NCBI GenBank assembly: GCA_949318235.1
Contig: OX439133.1
Span: 7,630,137 to 7,694,136, forward strand
Direction of reading: 5' to 3'
DNA: 64,000 bases
Source of the DNA: Ecdyonurus torrentis
Lineage: Eukaryota > Arthropoda > Insecta > Ephemeroptera > Heptageniidae
Each line of letters opens with the position of its first letter. Position 1 is the first letter of the stretch. The notes beneath the pieces are model-generated. The model worked only from the letters and a program-made list of their open reading frames with translations. It was not told the origin of the DNA and searched no databases. The translations under genes were made by a program, and so were the position numbers. This document shows positions 10,758 through 58,503 of this stretch, in pieces.

Positions 10758-11066
10758 CACAGTGGTGCGAGTGAGGCTAAACGCACCCAAACGGCGTTTG
10801 GCCTTGATAAATTAAAATAATATGGTAAAACTAGTAAATAACAAGGTTTTGTAACAACAAAACTAAAAATATATTTGAAAAAGATAATTTTTTTTTTCGA
10901 AAATACCTTATTTTTCTCTTTTCTCATGCGCAGTGAATTATTTTCAACATACAAGTTATGCGTTGCGCATGATCCGAATTTCCCGAACAATATTTCTCAG
11001 AAGATAGTTCATACCAACAGCAAAGAAAGAAGAAAAATTAATTGAGCGCACTTTCCATTTATTTAA
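10758..11066. other. AT-rich sequence, nothing recognised
   Basis: No exon or repeat structure recognised. Confidence 0.4.
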
Positions 11067-11838
11067 GGCACTACTTTAGGGTAGGAATGTATCTTTTTAT
11101 TATGATTTTAAATAGAGTTTAGGCTGATGTACCCAAAAATGAAATCCAAAAAATTCTGTCTTAAAAACTCGCGTCACAACAAAGCGTCAAAGCCCCCTAT
11201 GCTAATGAGTCTATATTGGAACCCCGATTTTGACCCACTTTAAAAAATTTTCAGCAGTTAAAAAAATACTAGCTTGTTCTTCGTCCTGAATTTTAATGAA
11301 AAATGATTTTTCATATTTTCCTAGAATGAATATGTGCTGAGAAAAAAAATATCGTAAATTGACCCATGTTAATTTGAATCGTTGCTGTGGCGGCTAAAGT
11401 GCCGATCTGCAAAATCAACAAGGCTCATTATCAATACAAAAACATAGATAAATGACGTTTGTTGATTTTGCAGATCGGCACTTTGACCGCCACACCAACG
11501 ATATGCAATTTTCAATAATTTTTTTCTCCGTTAATGTCTAGTATAATAAAAGTCAACTAAAAAGTCAAATTCATTAAAACTTGATCTATAGAACACGCTA
11601 GTATTTTTTGTTTGGAAGTTGATCAAGAAAAAATTTTGCACACAGTGAGCTTGAATTTTGTATGTTTTACGTGTTAAAGGGCGCGTAACCCAACGACTTT
11701 TAACGCTAATTTACGGAAGATTTGATTTGAGCCGAAACTTTTAGGCGTATAGAGAATTGTTCCTCGGTTCATTATGAACCTAAAAAATTATATTAAATTG
11801 GATTTTATGACAACATATCGCTAACCTAAAGTAGTACC
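11067..11838. mobile_element. Non-autonomous DNA element flanked by TTAA
   Basis: Ends GGCACTACTTTAGG and CCTAAAGTAGTACC form a 14-bp terminal inverted repeat with one mismatch. TTAA lies directly outside each end (11063-11066, 11839-11842), as in TTAA-targeting superfamilies such as piggyBac. 772 bp, no coding capacity. Internal phrases recur diverged at 28670-29600 (for example TGTACCCAAAAAT...TCTTAAAAACT and TTTGCACAC.GTGAGC), so it belongs to a dispersed family. Confidence 0.75.
11380..11500. repeat. 42-bp inverted repeat (hairpin) inside the TTAA element
   Basis: Arms 11380-11421 and 11459-11500 share AAGTGCCGATCTGCAAAATC and its complement with few mismatches; the loop is 37 bp. It is better conserved than the rest of the element, hinting at a functional stem or a nested MITE. 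Confidence 0.85.
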
Positions 11839-11842
11839 TTAA

Positions 11843-11901
11843 ATGTTATCTTAAATGTATGAAATATTATGTAATAACTAATAATAAAGCTGACATAAAA
11901 A

Positions 11902-11938
<37 letters not shown>

Positions 11939-12817
11939 CTCAAACTTTCACATACACATTCACTTTCCAAGTTATTAATTATAGTAACTACTGCTTTCAC
12001 TTTGATTAAATTGTATTAAAGGAAGACAGTACAAATAGCAGGTTCCAAAACTTGAGATTTTGCTATGTACAAGACGTTATTCTTACGAAAAATTAAATTC
12101 ATCTCCCGTTGATGGTCCATTGCTACGACAATTTTTGCGGCACCTGGCGGCTCTATTTAGAGGACGGTGCCATCATGTCTGAACATTTTGTTCACTCTGA
12201 GTCACTTCTATGGGAATGACGGGATTTTCGTGTATGCGCCGGGCCGTGCTGTACCGCGCTAGTTAAAGGTAAGGTATGAGCTACCTGAACCACCAATGTT
12301 TTATTACTATATAATATACTTTTTTTATATTTTTTTTTTTTGTTTTTTTTTTTCGAGGGGGAAATTTTTTTTTTATTCTTACTGTCCTCAACAATAATAT
12401 TTTCCATTGTAGTATTAAATTCTTTTGATATAAATCTGTTTCATATACATCTTTTAATTTTGTTAAATTTGAACTTCGTGTTTCTTAATTAATTTTTTTT
12501 TTCAATATTTCAAATATAGTGGAATTTTAAGGCAAGAAAGTGAAACAAATAAATCATTATAAAATTATAGTTTCCTCTTATTGTTATATTACATGATACT
12601 AAGGTAATTTACGATGAATGAAAAAATATCTTGCGTCTCAAGATATTGAAAGGGTTGTCTTTGCCGTTATCATAGTGCAGCGCGGCACGGGCGCGCATTC
12701 AGGCGATTTGACAATAATCCATACGATTCTGCAACAAGCAGGGGGGAGTACCCCCCCCCCCCCGCACCCCCCCCCCACAGTCGCTGCGGGCCTCACTTTA
12801 AAAAACCACTCCCACCA

Positions 12818-12821
<4 letters not shown>
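11843..12821. other. AT-rich sequence with A-, T- and C-runs
   Basis: Contains poly(A) near 11900-11933, T-rich runs near 12320-12372 and two C-runs at 12749-12777. I see no exon I can defend. Confidence 0.4.

Positions 12822-12908
<87 letters not shown>
12822..12908. repeat. (TA)n microsatellite
   Basis: Pure TA tract of about 87 bp. Confidence 0.97.
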
Positions 12909-12911
<3 letters not shown>

Positions 12912-12913
12912 AG

Positions 12914-13050
12914 GTTTCTTGCGTAAAGCAATTATTTCTGTCAAAATTAAAGGTCGCTAGTTCAATTGTCTTACCTGGCTACACGAAAGTTATTTTGAGG
13001 CAGATGCTGAACAGAGAGCAACGTATGTGCAAATATCGTTGTGTTCCAAG
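12914..13050 (+). CDS. Candidate exon 1 of an unrecognised gene
   Basis: Open frame from an AG at 12912-12913 to a consensus donor CCAAG|GTGAGT. The translation (45 codons plus 2 nt) runs VSCVKQLFLSKLKVASSIVL, then PGYTKVILRQMLNREQ and ends CKYRCVP. It looks protein-like, and its phase (2) fits the next candidate exon. No start codon or signal peptide is identified. I do not recognise the family; the acceptor sits right after a TA repeat and is weak. Confidence 0.35.
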
Positions 13051-13525
13051 GTGAGTCTTATGTGTGTGTGCGTGTGTGTGTGTGTATGTATGTACCGACA
13101 GGAATTGAATAACCTGCAATACATTATCCTTATGGGAATATGAAAAAACCGGCAACATAGCTATTTCTAAGAAAAATAAAAGTCCCCTCCTCTACTTCTC
13201 CTCATCTCTTTTAGGTAAAATATCTCACCAGACTTGATGCATGCTGTATGTGATATATTTTGTTGACAATTTTGTTCTTTCTATCTGAATATTATTCAAA
13301 AAATAAAATATTTGAAAAGTTATATAAATAAAATATTACGATAAAAAAATATACACAATGAAATAGTTTTAAACAATAGTTGGTGAATCAAATGAACTAA
13401 TAAATCTCTGGATATTAAAATTATTTTGAATTATATGTAATAATGCAATTGAAATATTTCATAGTCTTTATGTAGTGTTATAAATTGTATACCTAAATTG
13501 CGATGTGTTGTTGCAGCTAATGCAG

Positions 13526-13606
13526 GACACACTCGCTACTAGAAGTAGAATGCTGTTCAAGTTATTATCATTACGTCGCGAGAAGAATTTGTAACTCGTA
13601 TTCATG
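13526..13606 (+). CDS. Candidate exon 2 of an unrecognised gene
   Basis: Acceptor TGCAG|G follows a pyrimidine-poor tract. The frame completes an Arg codon from exon 1 and reads THSLLEVECCSSYYHYVARR then ICNSYS, rich in Cys and Tyr. A possible donor is CATG|GTATAT. Its phase (2) does not join cleanly to the exon at 13990, because the joined codon would be TGA, so either the true donor differs or this is not an exon. Confidence 0.3.
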
Positions 13607-13989
13607 GTATATTTTTTTAGGTTGCAATTTTAGAAGATAAAAGATACACTACTTGCACTTTCTTAAAAAAAAAAAAAAAAAAAAAAAAAACTATACCATC
13701 GATTTTAGTGATTATTTTGTGATAAAAAAATATATATGTCAAATTTATTTTTAAACACGTAAAACAAAAGTTTAAATTATATTACTTTACTAATTATAAG
13801 ACAATGATAAATAAAATTCAGTTATATCAGAAATCATAATATTATAATGCTTCACGTGTCTTTTTATTTCCCTAATAACCACAATATTTATATTATATCA
13901 AAATATATAATATTATAACAAAATTTATCATTTTATTACATAAATATGTTGCAAACATTGTAACATCAGTCAATATGTATTTATTATAG

Positions 13990-14078
13990 AGATCAAGTTT
14001 TTGGTTGTTTACTAAACGTGGTGAGCGTCGACTTGGTCAAGAAATAAGACAGGATGTGTTTGATATTACAGATAACAG
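13990..14078 (+). CDS. Candidate exon 3 of an unrecognised gene
   Basis: Reads RSSFWLFTKRGERRLGQEIR then QDVFDITDN. It starts just after TATAG and ends at a good donor AACAG|GTATGA in phase 2, matching the next exon. Product unknown. Confidence 0.4.
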
Positions 14079-14221
14079 GTATGAGGGGAACAGAGCGCTG
14101 AAATATCAGACAGTAGAACGGGCATACAGTGTTGCTTTTCGTTCTATTGTTGTGCAGGTTATTCAATTCCTGTCGGTACATATTATTTTTATGTACAGTA
14201 TAATGAATTTTATATATTTTT

Positions 14222-14939
<718 letters not shown>

Positions 14940-15047
14940 AAGTTACTATGAAGAAAACAAACATCAAATTCGCACTATCAGTGTTGATAATGACGTCCCG
15001 AATGCTGATGTGTCAAGTTTTTATAACACCTGGTCATACTTCAATAG
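14940..15047 (+). CDS. Candidate exon 4, open in two frames
   Basis: Bounded by acceptor TTTACAG and donor AATAG|GTAAGA. In the phase that continues exon 3 it encodes SYYEENKHQIRTISVDNDVP then NADVSSFYNTWSYFN and joins in phase to 15448. In a second frame an ATG at 14948 gives MKKTNIKFALSVLIMTSRML, which resembles a signal peptide and ends in phase 1, the phase required by the protease exon at 19419. Only one reading is likely to be real. I favour the first because two junctions agree, but the second would supply the missing start of the protease. Confidence 0.45.
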
Positions 15048-15318
15048 GTAAGAAGTTTTAATAAATGTTATATATTAATATAATTTTACAAACAATTCCA
15101 ACCTAATAATATCATACCATACAAGAAAATTTTGGATATATGTAAATAACAAAACAAAAAAGTAGAAAAATATATATTATTTACCCTCAATTAAGCTCTC
15201 ATCGGACAGTTTGTTCCACTTTTTCAATCAACTTTATAATGCAAATAATAATTTAGCTTAGATAGCAGTAAAGAGTATATGGCTAATCTTTACACTTGCT
15301 TTTTTTAATTTTAAATTT

Positions 15319-15321
<3 letters not shown>

Positions 15322-15382
<61 letters not shown>
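15322..15382. repeat. (TC)n microsatellite
   Basis: Pure TC tract of about 60 bp. Confidence 0.97.
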
Positions 15383-15385
<3 letters not shown>

Positions 15386-15447
15386 GTTTAGTCAAAGTAG
15401 AAAATTACCCGTCATTAATTAATAACAAGCTACAACTTTTACCACAG

Positions 15448-15604
15448 ATGCATTACTATGCCAAAAGTTGACTACCAAGAGTTGCAGCAGTTGGTACCCC
15501 GGTACCAAGGGCCCAATTTTGAGTTTGTCCCGGAATTCAAAAAACATTTTTTTATCTCGGTCCCTATTTTACTTACAGAAACGTATAGCATATATACCAA
15601 ATGA
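15448..15604 (+). CDS. Candidate terminal exon 5 of an unrecognised gene
   Basis: Acceptor TACCACAG; the first base completes an Arg codon from the previous exon. Reads CITMPKVDYQELQQLVPRYQ, GPNFEFVPEFKKHFF, ISVPILLTETYSIYTK, then stop TGA at 15602. Either the stop is real or an unrecognised donor lies before it. The family is unknown. Confidence 0.4.
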
Positions 15605-16176
15605 TAAAGCTCGTAAAAAGTACAACATGAAAAAAAATTATTTTGAAAGATTTAATTAATTTTAATGACTGTTAATTAGTGATTAATTAAGTTAATGAAT
15701 TAAATTTTGAGTTTGTCCCATTGCAACTTTTATATTATGCCTCCAATGCATTTTGAGTTTATTATAAAGGTTTTAGCTAATATAATTGCCAATGAAAGGC
15801 TTTTGGAATCACCGCTCAATCTTAAATAGAAATTAAGATACAGCTGATATAAGCGCGCAACTCGGGGTCCGCGCGGCGGTATATTATCCCATATAGAGAG
15901 CGTTTAGAGAGGGTATTATCCCACACGTTTTTGCCAAAATTTGTGGTAAATTAATAATGTATCGTCAACCTGATGTTGTTGCAATTAAATTACACCTACC
16001 CAGACCCCCTTGCTCTCTGATACCCCCCCCCCCCCAAGTTTTCTTTTTCATGCATATTATGCCATTGAATATACGCTATTGCTATTTATATATTATAGGC
16101 TATTTGTAAAAAAAAAAGTGTTATCTTCCCCCCCCCCCCCGAAAATTACCACCCTACATAAATAATTAAATAATAG
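15605..16176. other. AT-rich with C-runs, no exon seen
   Basis: Contains C-runs at about 16023-16036 and 16129-16140 and a GC-richer patch near 15855-15885. The phrase AATTTTGAGTTTGTCCC occurs twice (near 15511 and 15704), suggesting a small local duplication. Confidence 0.4.
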
Positions 16177-17251
16177 ATGAAATCAATTACTGATTGTCAT
16201 ATTGCGTTAGTGGTCTAACAAGTTATTGGTATACTATACTGAATAACTTATAATATTTAACGGATGAAAAATATCATCGTGAATTCTGATGAAACAAATA
16301 CCATAATGAATCAATTACAATGTTTTAAAAATAATGGGCAATCATAAAATATTATTCTATATTTTGGGTATAAAAAAGTAAGGTTACTTAAGCATTGGGT
16401 ATATTATGCTGTATAGAAGTGCTATATGATTTACATTGATTCCAATGATATGGCCTCTATTCATCAGTTATCATTGTTATAATTATTTACATATTACACC
16501 AATAAATTATATCTTTACTTTATAGATTCAATGATATTGTATTTAAAAAGAGTACAATTTTTAAAAAAGAATACTTTAATATAAAAAATTATTAGATTAT
16601 TATTATTATTATATTAAAATATTATATTCTAAATTGTTCTAAGTATTGTATAAAAAATATTAAAAATTGTATTCTTTTTTAAATACGATCATTGAATCTA
16701 TATAAGCAAAGAATAAATTTATTGGTGTCGTCATATGTAAAAATGATAACTGATGAATAGAGGACAAATCATGGAATCAATGTAAATCATATAGCATATA
16801 TCTATATACAGCATAATATACCCAATGCATAAGTAACCTTACTTTTTTTATACCCAAAATATAGAATAATATTTTATGATTGCCCACTATTTTAAAAGCA
16901 TTATAATTTACTCTTTTGCTTTGTTTTTATATATCTATAATTGTCAAAACATTATATCAGTAATGAAAAAACCTATAAAAATATGAAATTTTACTCTTCT
17001 ATATAGCAATTAACTATATAGACCAAATTTTTGCAATGGTCAGCAAAATTTCGCAAATTACAGTCTCCTCAGCCCCAATGCCATGTCTTGTAATTAAAAT
17101 AAAATGATATAATTGCATTGCAATTATGGTATTTGTTTCATCGGAATTCACAGTGATATTTTTCATTCGTTAAATATTAAGTTGTGCAGTATAGTATACC
17201 GATAACGTATAGACAACTAACGCAATATGACGATCAGTAATTGATTTCGTC
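16177..17251. mobile_element. Palindromic (fold-back) element
   Basis: Left arm 16177-16590 is matched in inverse order by 16640-17251. Examples are GATGAAATCAATTACTGAT against ATCAGTAATTGATTTCGTC, and CATTGGGTATATTATGCTGT against ACAGCATAATATACCCAATG. The right arm carries an extra stretch at about 16905-17100. No coding potential. Arms are diverged by scattered substitutions, so it is not a recent event. Confidence 0.8.
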
Positions 17252-18724
17252 CAGTAATTGATTAATTAAAAGATCATATTATATGCCAAAGTTATAATTA
17301 TGATTTTTTAATTGATAACTTTTTCAACGACTTTGGAGAAAACTGATATTCTCCATAGCAATAGTGGTTTAAATGTTTTTTGTATGTTTTTTGTCATTCT
17401 TTTTGTATTGCATGTCTGTTTAATTTTATTTACGGTTTGACTATATAATAGAGGTACAGTTTACTGGATAGTGCTTATCATATATGTATATATTGCATTG
17501 TTATATTTGCACTTTTCGTTATATATTATTAAATTATCGATCAGTTAAAATTTTTAGCTGAATTTCTTTGCATTAAATTGTGTGAATATAAGACGTATAT
17601 ATATATAAGAATATAATAAATGACTTGTAAAGAGGTTTTTAAGCCACAAAAAATACTGTAATTTATAACAAAATACGAGCAGATGATTTTGTGTTCCTGT
17701 CTCAATTAAATATGCCTTTTATGAGGGAATAAAGCACATTTACTTAAGTTAAAAATTCTCTTGAAACTGAAATTTTTACTATACCATTTTATATTTACTA
17801 TAACATTTTACAGAAACTCAAAGCTTAAAGTTCCTGAATTTTAACCAATTTAGTTTCATTTTTTTATCCAACTGATTTTAATTCAGTTTAAATGGAGCCT
17901 TAAAGCTTATGTGGGTCGCAAAAAATAAATTTCAGTATGAAGAAATTGTTTTAATTTCAGTTAAGCTGCTTGATTACATTAAAAATTCCCTAAGAAATCA
18001 TGTTTTAAATTAAGACAGGAACACAAAGTCGTCTACTAGCGCTTTGTTGGTATTATAATGGGGCTCGCATTTTTTTAATTTTGATTTTTTTACTAAACTC
18101 GCTTTTTAATATAGTAACTTTTACAATTCTTCTATTGTGCAACAATTAGTCTTATCCTCGCTCTTCAAAAAATTATTATACTATGAGTTTTTTTAAAAAA
18201 GAAAATCAATATTTTAATTTTGTATTTCCCAATCAAATATTTATGTATTTATGTTTTATACCTACCACTAAATTTTGCTTGCGTGGAGTCTCATTCGCTA
18301 GAAGAAGTTGTGATAAAAAAATAATAATAAAAAATGAAAATATGAATCAATATAAAAACAGAAACAAAATATATTGATTCTTAAAATCAGTCAACTTAAT
18401 GTATTTTAAAAATAAAATATTATAAACATTAATTAATGAAGAATTTTCATAATTTTTAAACGTCCGGATCCATAGGCAAATATTAATAATATTATAATGA
18501 CACATGCAAAGAAAAGAAAATGCTAACAAAAAAAAGATAAAAACGAGAAAATAGGCTAGAAATATCGAACCAAATCGTGTATTTTTTAAGTTAAATTTCA
18601 AATTTTTATAGACTTACCGCACCCCCGCGGCAGGGAAGTATATTTCCTGCACCCACCTCAATGGAGTTTTTTTTTTAGCTAAAGACCCCCTCTTAAAAAA
18701 GCTGGCATACGCTATACTGTATTA

Positions 18725-18729
<5 letters not shown>
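17252..18729. other. AT-rich intergenic or intronic sequence
   Basis: No repeat or exon I can defend. Confidence 0.4.

Positions 18730-18790
<61 letters not shown>
18730..18790. repeat. (TA)n microsatellite
   Basis: TA tract with occasional AT phase changes. Confidence 0.95.
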
Positions 18791-19249
18791 GTCGGCTTGA
18801 CCATGGTTCGATAATGCAATCGCACCACGCACCACGGTCATATAGTCCGGGCCTCAAAGAAAAAAAAAATCAAAATTTTCAGCTGTAAGTTAAAATTGCT
18901 TTTTGAAACAAATAAACACCGCTGCCATAAACTTTTTATTTTAGAGTATAATTTAATGTGCTAATTTTATTATACTACTGATATTTTTTCCAAAATTTAA
19001 CAAATAAAAACCATTTTATTTTATAAAAATATATATTAATTTCTTATATTGGGTTTTTTAAATTTTTATGGTATATTTTAAACCTTTTGTATTTTTTTTT
19101 CTATACTTTACTTCTTGCGTATAATCATATGTTTGTACATTATTATATTTTTGAAAGCTTTTAAATTAAATAGGCATTAGTTTTGAACGAATTACCCCAT
19201 ACGCACGTTGAATTCGATCTGTGCCTCTAACACAGATATATATTTAAAT

Positions 19250-19255
<6 letters not shown>
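18791..19255. other. AT-rich sequence, nothing recognised
   Basis: Only a slightly GC-richer patch at 18790-18850 stands out. Confidence 0.4.
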
Positions 19256-19329
<74 letters not shown>

Positions 19330-19336
19330 TATATAA
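19256..19336. repeat. (TA)n microsatellite
   Basis: Lies about 80 bp upstream of the first supported protease exon. Confidence 0.95.
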
Positions 19337-19418
19337 TTTAATATAAATATTTATTTTATTTAAAATTTCCTATTTATATGGAGAAATAACCAATATAAAT
19401 TGTACTTTATTTTTTCAG

Positions 19419-53834
<34,416 letters not shown>

Positions 53835-54173
53835 TATAAAATGTTTTTATACAAAAAGTTACCTTTAGCATAATGTATAAAATTCAAATTGAACTTGTAT
53901 CGATCATAATATGTTTTGTGTAGGATTTGCTATAAAATTAATTCAATAACAATTTTTTAAGGATGCTTTCATTATTTATCAAATTTTAAATGAATAATTT
54001 GAGTACTTTTTTAATTTTCCCACACAGAACACATGAGATAATATATACATATACCTTTCTTCTACCATTATACCAGATATTTGCATATTATTTTCAAACA
54101 TATAAAGTATGTATTAATATCTTATTCTTATTATACTGTTGTACATATATTTTACATATGGATTGTAAATATG

Positions 54174-54957
<784 letters not shown>

Positions 54958-55761
54958 TACGTACTGAATTTGTACGCAATTTTTTTGAAACTGTCATATA
55001 CACATAAACTACTTGTATATATTTACTAAATGTATAACTCCAAACCTTTAATAAATGTTAATTAAAAGTTCTAATTACAGCACGTTTTAATAATTAATTG
55101 TTTGAAAGCTTTATTTTTAATTAGTCTTTGAATCAAAATACTTTAAAAAGATCTAATTCAATAACTTACAAAGAAAACATAACATGTATATAATTATAGG
55201 ATTGTTATTTAAAAGTTTGGTGTAACTTTTGAAAAAAAATTTAAATATATATTAATGTGTAGAATCATAATTTTGTTTATATAATTTGACACTTTATTTT
55301 GTATTGTTTTTGCAACTGAAAGAATTTATTAGCTGTATATGGCTTTTGGCATTGCTCAAGAACTCACTATACTGTCAGGTCTCCCAAAATAAAAAGCTTA
55401 AATACCTAACTTGACATATCAAAATATAGATAAAAGTCAGTTGCAGTGTGGTAAGTGTTAAACAATAAGTGTGTTTAATAAATAAAATAATAATTAAACA
55501 ATAAGTGAGCCGGGGCAAGTAATGGGTAAGTTGGGTACCTATCAGATTAGGAGTCGAGTTAATATCACAGTAATTGGTATGCAATTTATATTTTCATTTT
55601 GTTGTTAAAAATTTTTAAAGCCTTTACTTTCTATAGATTTAGTATCCGTAAGATATATACATATAATTTGGGTCTTGAGATATACGTATAATATATACAC
55701 GAAGTAGACATTTAAATGTTTTTCATAAAATCAACATCCGTTTTACATAGGGATATTATAC
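54958..55761. other. AT-rich intergenic sequence
   Basis: Nothing recognised. Confidence 0.4.
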
Positions 55762-55769
55762 ATAATATC

Positions 55770-55946
55770 CAGGGTCGGACTGGCAATCAAGGGGCCTCGT
55801 CCGCAAAAGGGGTGTAACACCCTCTTTAGGGGCCACAAAGGGGGCGTAACACCCTAGTTACGCCCCTTTTTGGGCCTTAGGGGCCTCCAAACAGGGGGGG
55901 CCACGTCCGCAATTGCGGACTTGCTCTTATGGCCAGTCCGAGCCTG
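55770..55946. mobile_element. hAT-type MITE with exact 8-bp target duplication
   Basis: Begins CAGGGTCGGACTGGC and ends GCCAGTCCGAGCCTG. ATAATATC is duplicated at 55762-55769 and 55947-55954. The 177-bp interior is GC-rich (GGGGCC.., GTAACACCC repeats, GTTACGCCCC palindrome), unlike the surrounding DNA. Confidence 0.92.
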
Positions 55947-55953
55947 ATAATAT

Positions 55954-56127
55954 CGATGCTTCCACGTCAAAGAAGAGTATTTGCATCTTCCACCAGCGTG
56001 GCGAAAGGAGCATCTGCACTTTCCATGCAGCACGGTGCGTGGTCTAACAGCCATTTACTTCACATTATAGATGCTCCGTGGTATATAGAAAGTACAAATA
56101 ATACTTTTTTTTGACGCGGAAGCATCG
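55954..56127. mobile_element. MITE with CGATGCTTCC ends
   Basis: CGATGCTTCCACGTCAAA at left and TTTGACGCGGAAGCATCG at right, about 174 bp. It directly abuts the hAT MITE, sharing base 55954, so one probably inserted at the edge of the other. Confidence 0.75.
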
Positions 56128-57463
56128 AAATATAATTTCCTTTGGTATATAGGTGATCGTGCGTGCACTCGCAGTATTCTGCCTACCGTACCGTACTCTC
56201 TATCGCCCACTCTGTAGTCGAGTTAGTCAGTATAATAAATTAAGGAGCGATTGAAAGTATTGATTGCATTTTGAGTATGTTCAAGTAGCATATTAATGAA
56301 GCCTTCCCCCTTCTCGTTCCTACACAGCAAATTTGATTATTTTTTTGTTTGTTATATAAAAACTATATAAAATCTCAAAAATGTGATGTTATGGGAGGAA
56401 AATTTCAATTGTTAATTCGTTGCTAAGATTTTTCTTATAGTACGATTATGCTTGTTGGAGATGAACTTTAATTTAATTTCCTTTACTAACGTTCAGTTTC
56501 AATAGTTAAAAATTTGAAGTCATAACCATTTAAGTTAACAGTACTGAAAGGCGTAGAATAGAGGCGTAGATAGAGGTGTGAAAAAACATGTTTAAAATCC
56601 TCTAAATTATTTAATAATGAGCGTTTGGTTTGGATGTCAATGTCACTGATTTTTAATTATAATTTTCTATGACAAAACGGCAGATGCAGTTTTATGACGT
56701 TACAGCTCAGATGTTTTGAAGATTGTGGACCACGTGCCATTCTAATTTTTGGAATTGTATTAAGTGCGTATTTTTAGTATCAAAAACGGTAGAGGAAGTA
56801 CCGAAAAAAAAAACCATGTGACAGTAAAATTGGGAGAAAGGTTGGTGCCAGCAGCAAGCTAAGACCTTTTATCTACCTCCCACTTAACCGTCACGTTGTT
56901 TCTTCTTCAGTCACTTCCTATTCCGCATTATTAATAAACATAATCAATCATTGTAGCTGTCTCAACCAATCCCAAAACTTGTGTTGGAACTGTATAAGCT
57001 TTTAATATTTACTAACAGCATTATTGGCTCCAACAAAGCTAATAATTATTTATATAGTGAAGTTAATTTAAAAAATGGTTTAATATTATATTTCATAATA
57101 TGCTATATTGCATTATTCTTTATTGCAGTATGTCGAAATTTGTAATTGAAAATATGTTATTCATTAATCATCATACTGTATTTGTATTGAAGATATATAG
57201 AGAGAGAAAGAGGGAAGTTTTAGTATTAAAGGCTCAAAGTGCATAAATTCATAATTTTTATTACTGATTCATCCCCGAAATTGTGCGTTGTGGTCATCAG
57301 ATGATTATTGCAATGTTTACACATAAATACATTAAAAGCTTCGTCCACCAAATGAGATGACACACAGACAGACTAACTGATAGGCCCACACAGAAAACCT
57401 AAACATCTCTCTCTCTCTGTCCCTCTCTCTCATTCTTGTTCTGTCACAAAGCAGAGTTACCCC
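56128..57463. other. AT-rich intergenic sequence
   Basis: No exon or repeat defended; a short TC tract lies near 57405-57430. Confidence 0.4.
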
Positions 57464-57570
57464 CGTAAGCTACACTAACTAACTAGTAAACCTTTGTTAA
57501 GTTGTTATTTTGATTATTGCAACAATTAAAAAAAGATAACTAAGGTTTAACTAGAGGTTGCAGCTTACAG
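57464..57570. mobile_element. MITE, TAAGCTGCAAC family, copy 3
   Basis: CGTAAGCTACACTAACTAAC to AGAGGTTGCAGCTTACAG with the same core as copy 2, including CAATTAAAAAAAGATAACTA. Confidence 0.82.
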
Positions 57571-58080
57571 CCCTTAGAGGTATATTATTTTATCTTACAA
57601 TAATAAATTACGAGTTAAATTCAAGAACAAGCGTTTATTTTTGTTTGTCTTTATTCGTGTCTCCTGTTCACCATAATTCTCATTGTTATTTAAGTTATAT
57701 TAGTGAACAACGAATTTTAAACGTGTACACTGCCATGGTGTCAGAAGTGCCAATTTTACTTGTAATTATGTTAAATTTTTCTTCATACCATGTCTGCTGT
57801 TCAACACCTTTTCTGCTGCCTAGTTACCTCTACCAGGATTTTAAAGCATAGCTGCCTTATTATTACCAGGATTATAAAGCTTAGCTCCCTGTGTATGCCA
57901 ATTATTTTGAAATTTAGCGTTGTCTTGGTACCAGAACGTCAGTTTTAACACAAAAACAAGTAAGTCCAACGTTTTTTTTATTATATTTTTTTTTATTTTT
58001 TAAATTCAACTTTTTTTTTGATTATCAACTTGGGTTATTGAATTTTTTTATTTTGGTTCAACCCCCTTTAATTGAAATAA
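57571..58080. other. AT-rich intergenic sequence
   Basis: Nothing recognised. Confidence 0.4.
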
Positions 58081-58503
58081 ATGGTAGTGAATATTCATTA
58101 CAACAAACAGTTCACTTCTTATTAAATAAAATTAGCTCTTTACAAAAGGTAAACAGAAAATTAACTCAACCATAGTAGCACGAGCTAATCAACGTTCTAA
58201 CGGATATCGGTACAATTAACAAATCCATACAATTACTCACCCTCGTTACTCCAATTGGGGGTAAACCCTTCAAAAATAATAACTTATCTTTTACAAAATT
58301 TGAGTCAGTTACCAAGCTTGTTAAATTTTGAGGGACATAAAAAGATAACAGCTCTTCAATCATGCTTAGAAGACAAAGATTTAGAATTTAGTCAATCGAA
58401 CACGCAATGTAAACAAGCTAAAAATTACAGAATATTAAAACAAGCCATATTCGATAGATATCAAATTAACCCTAGAACGTATAGACGTGGTCTTTTTGAC
58501 TGA
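58081..58503 (+). pseudogene. Possible decayed env-like fragment of a retroelement
   Basis: Less AT-rich in character than its surroundings, with broken frames. The plus-strand frame ending at 58503 has Cys-rich sequence and then a basic RTYRRGLFD stretch just before the stop, loosely like the furin-type site of insect errantivirus/baculovirus-F-type envelope proteins. That likeness is weak, stops interrupt the upstream frame, and no LTRs or pol are seen here. Confidence 0.2.

Noticed and set aside
12749..12777. C-runs (also near 16023, 16129, 24380, 24500) and the G-run at 27713
   Set aside because: Homopolymers of this size may be sequencing or assembly errors, so no biological claim is made.
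58166..58363. Minus-strand 65-aa frame
   Set aside because: No motif; it overlaps the possible decayed envelope-like fragment and is likely chance.
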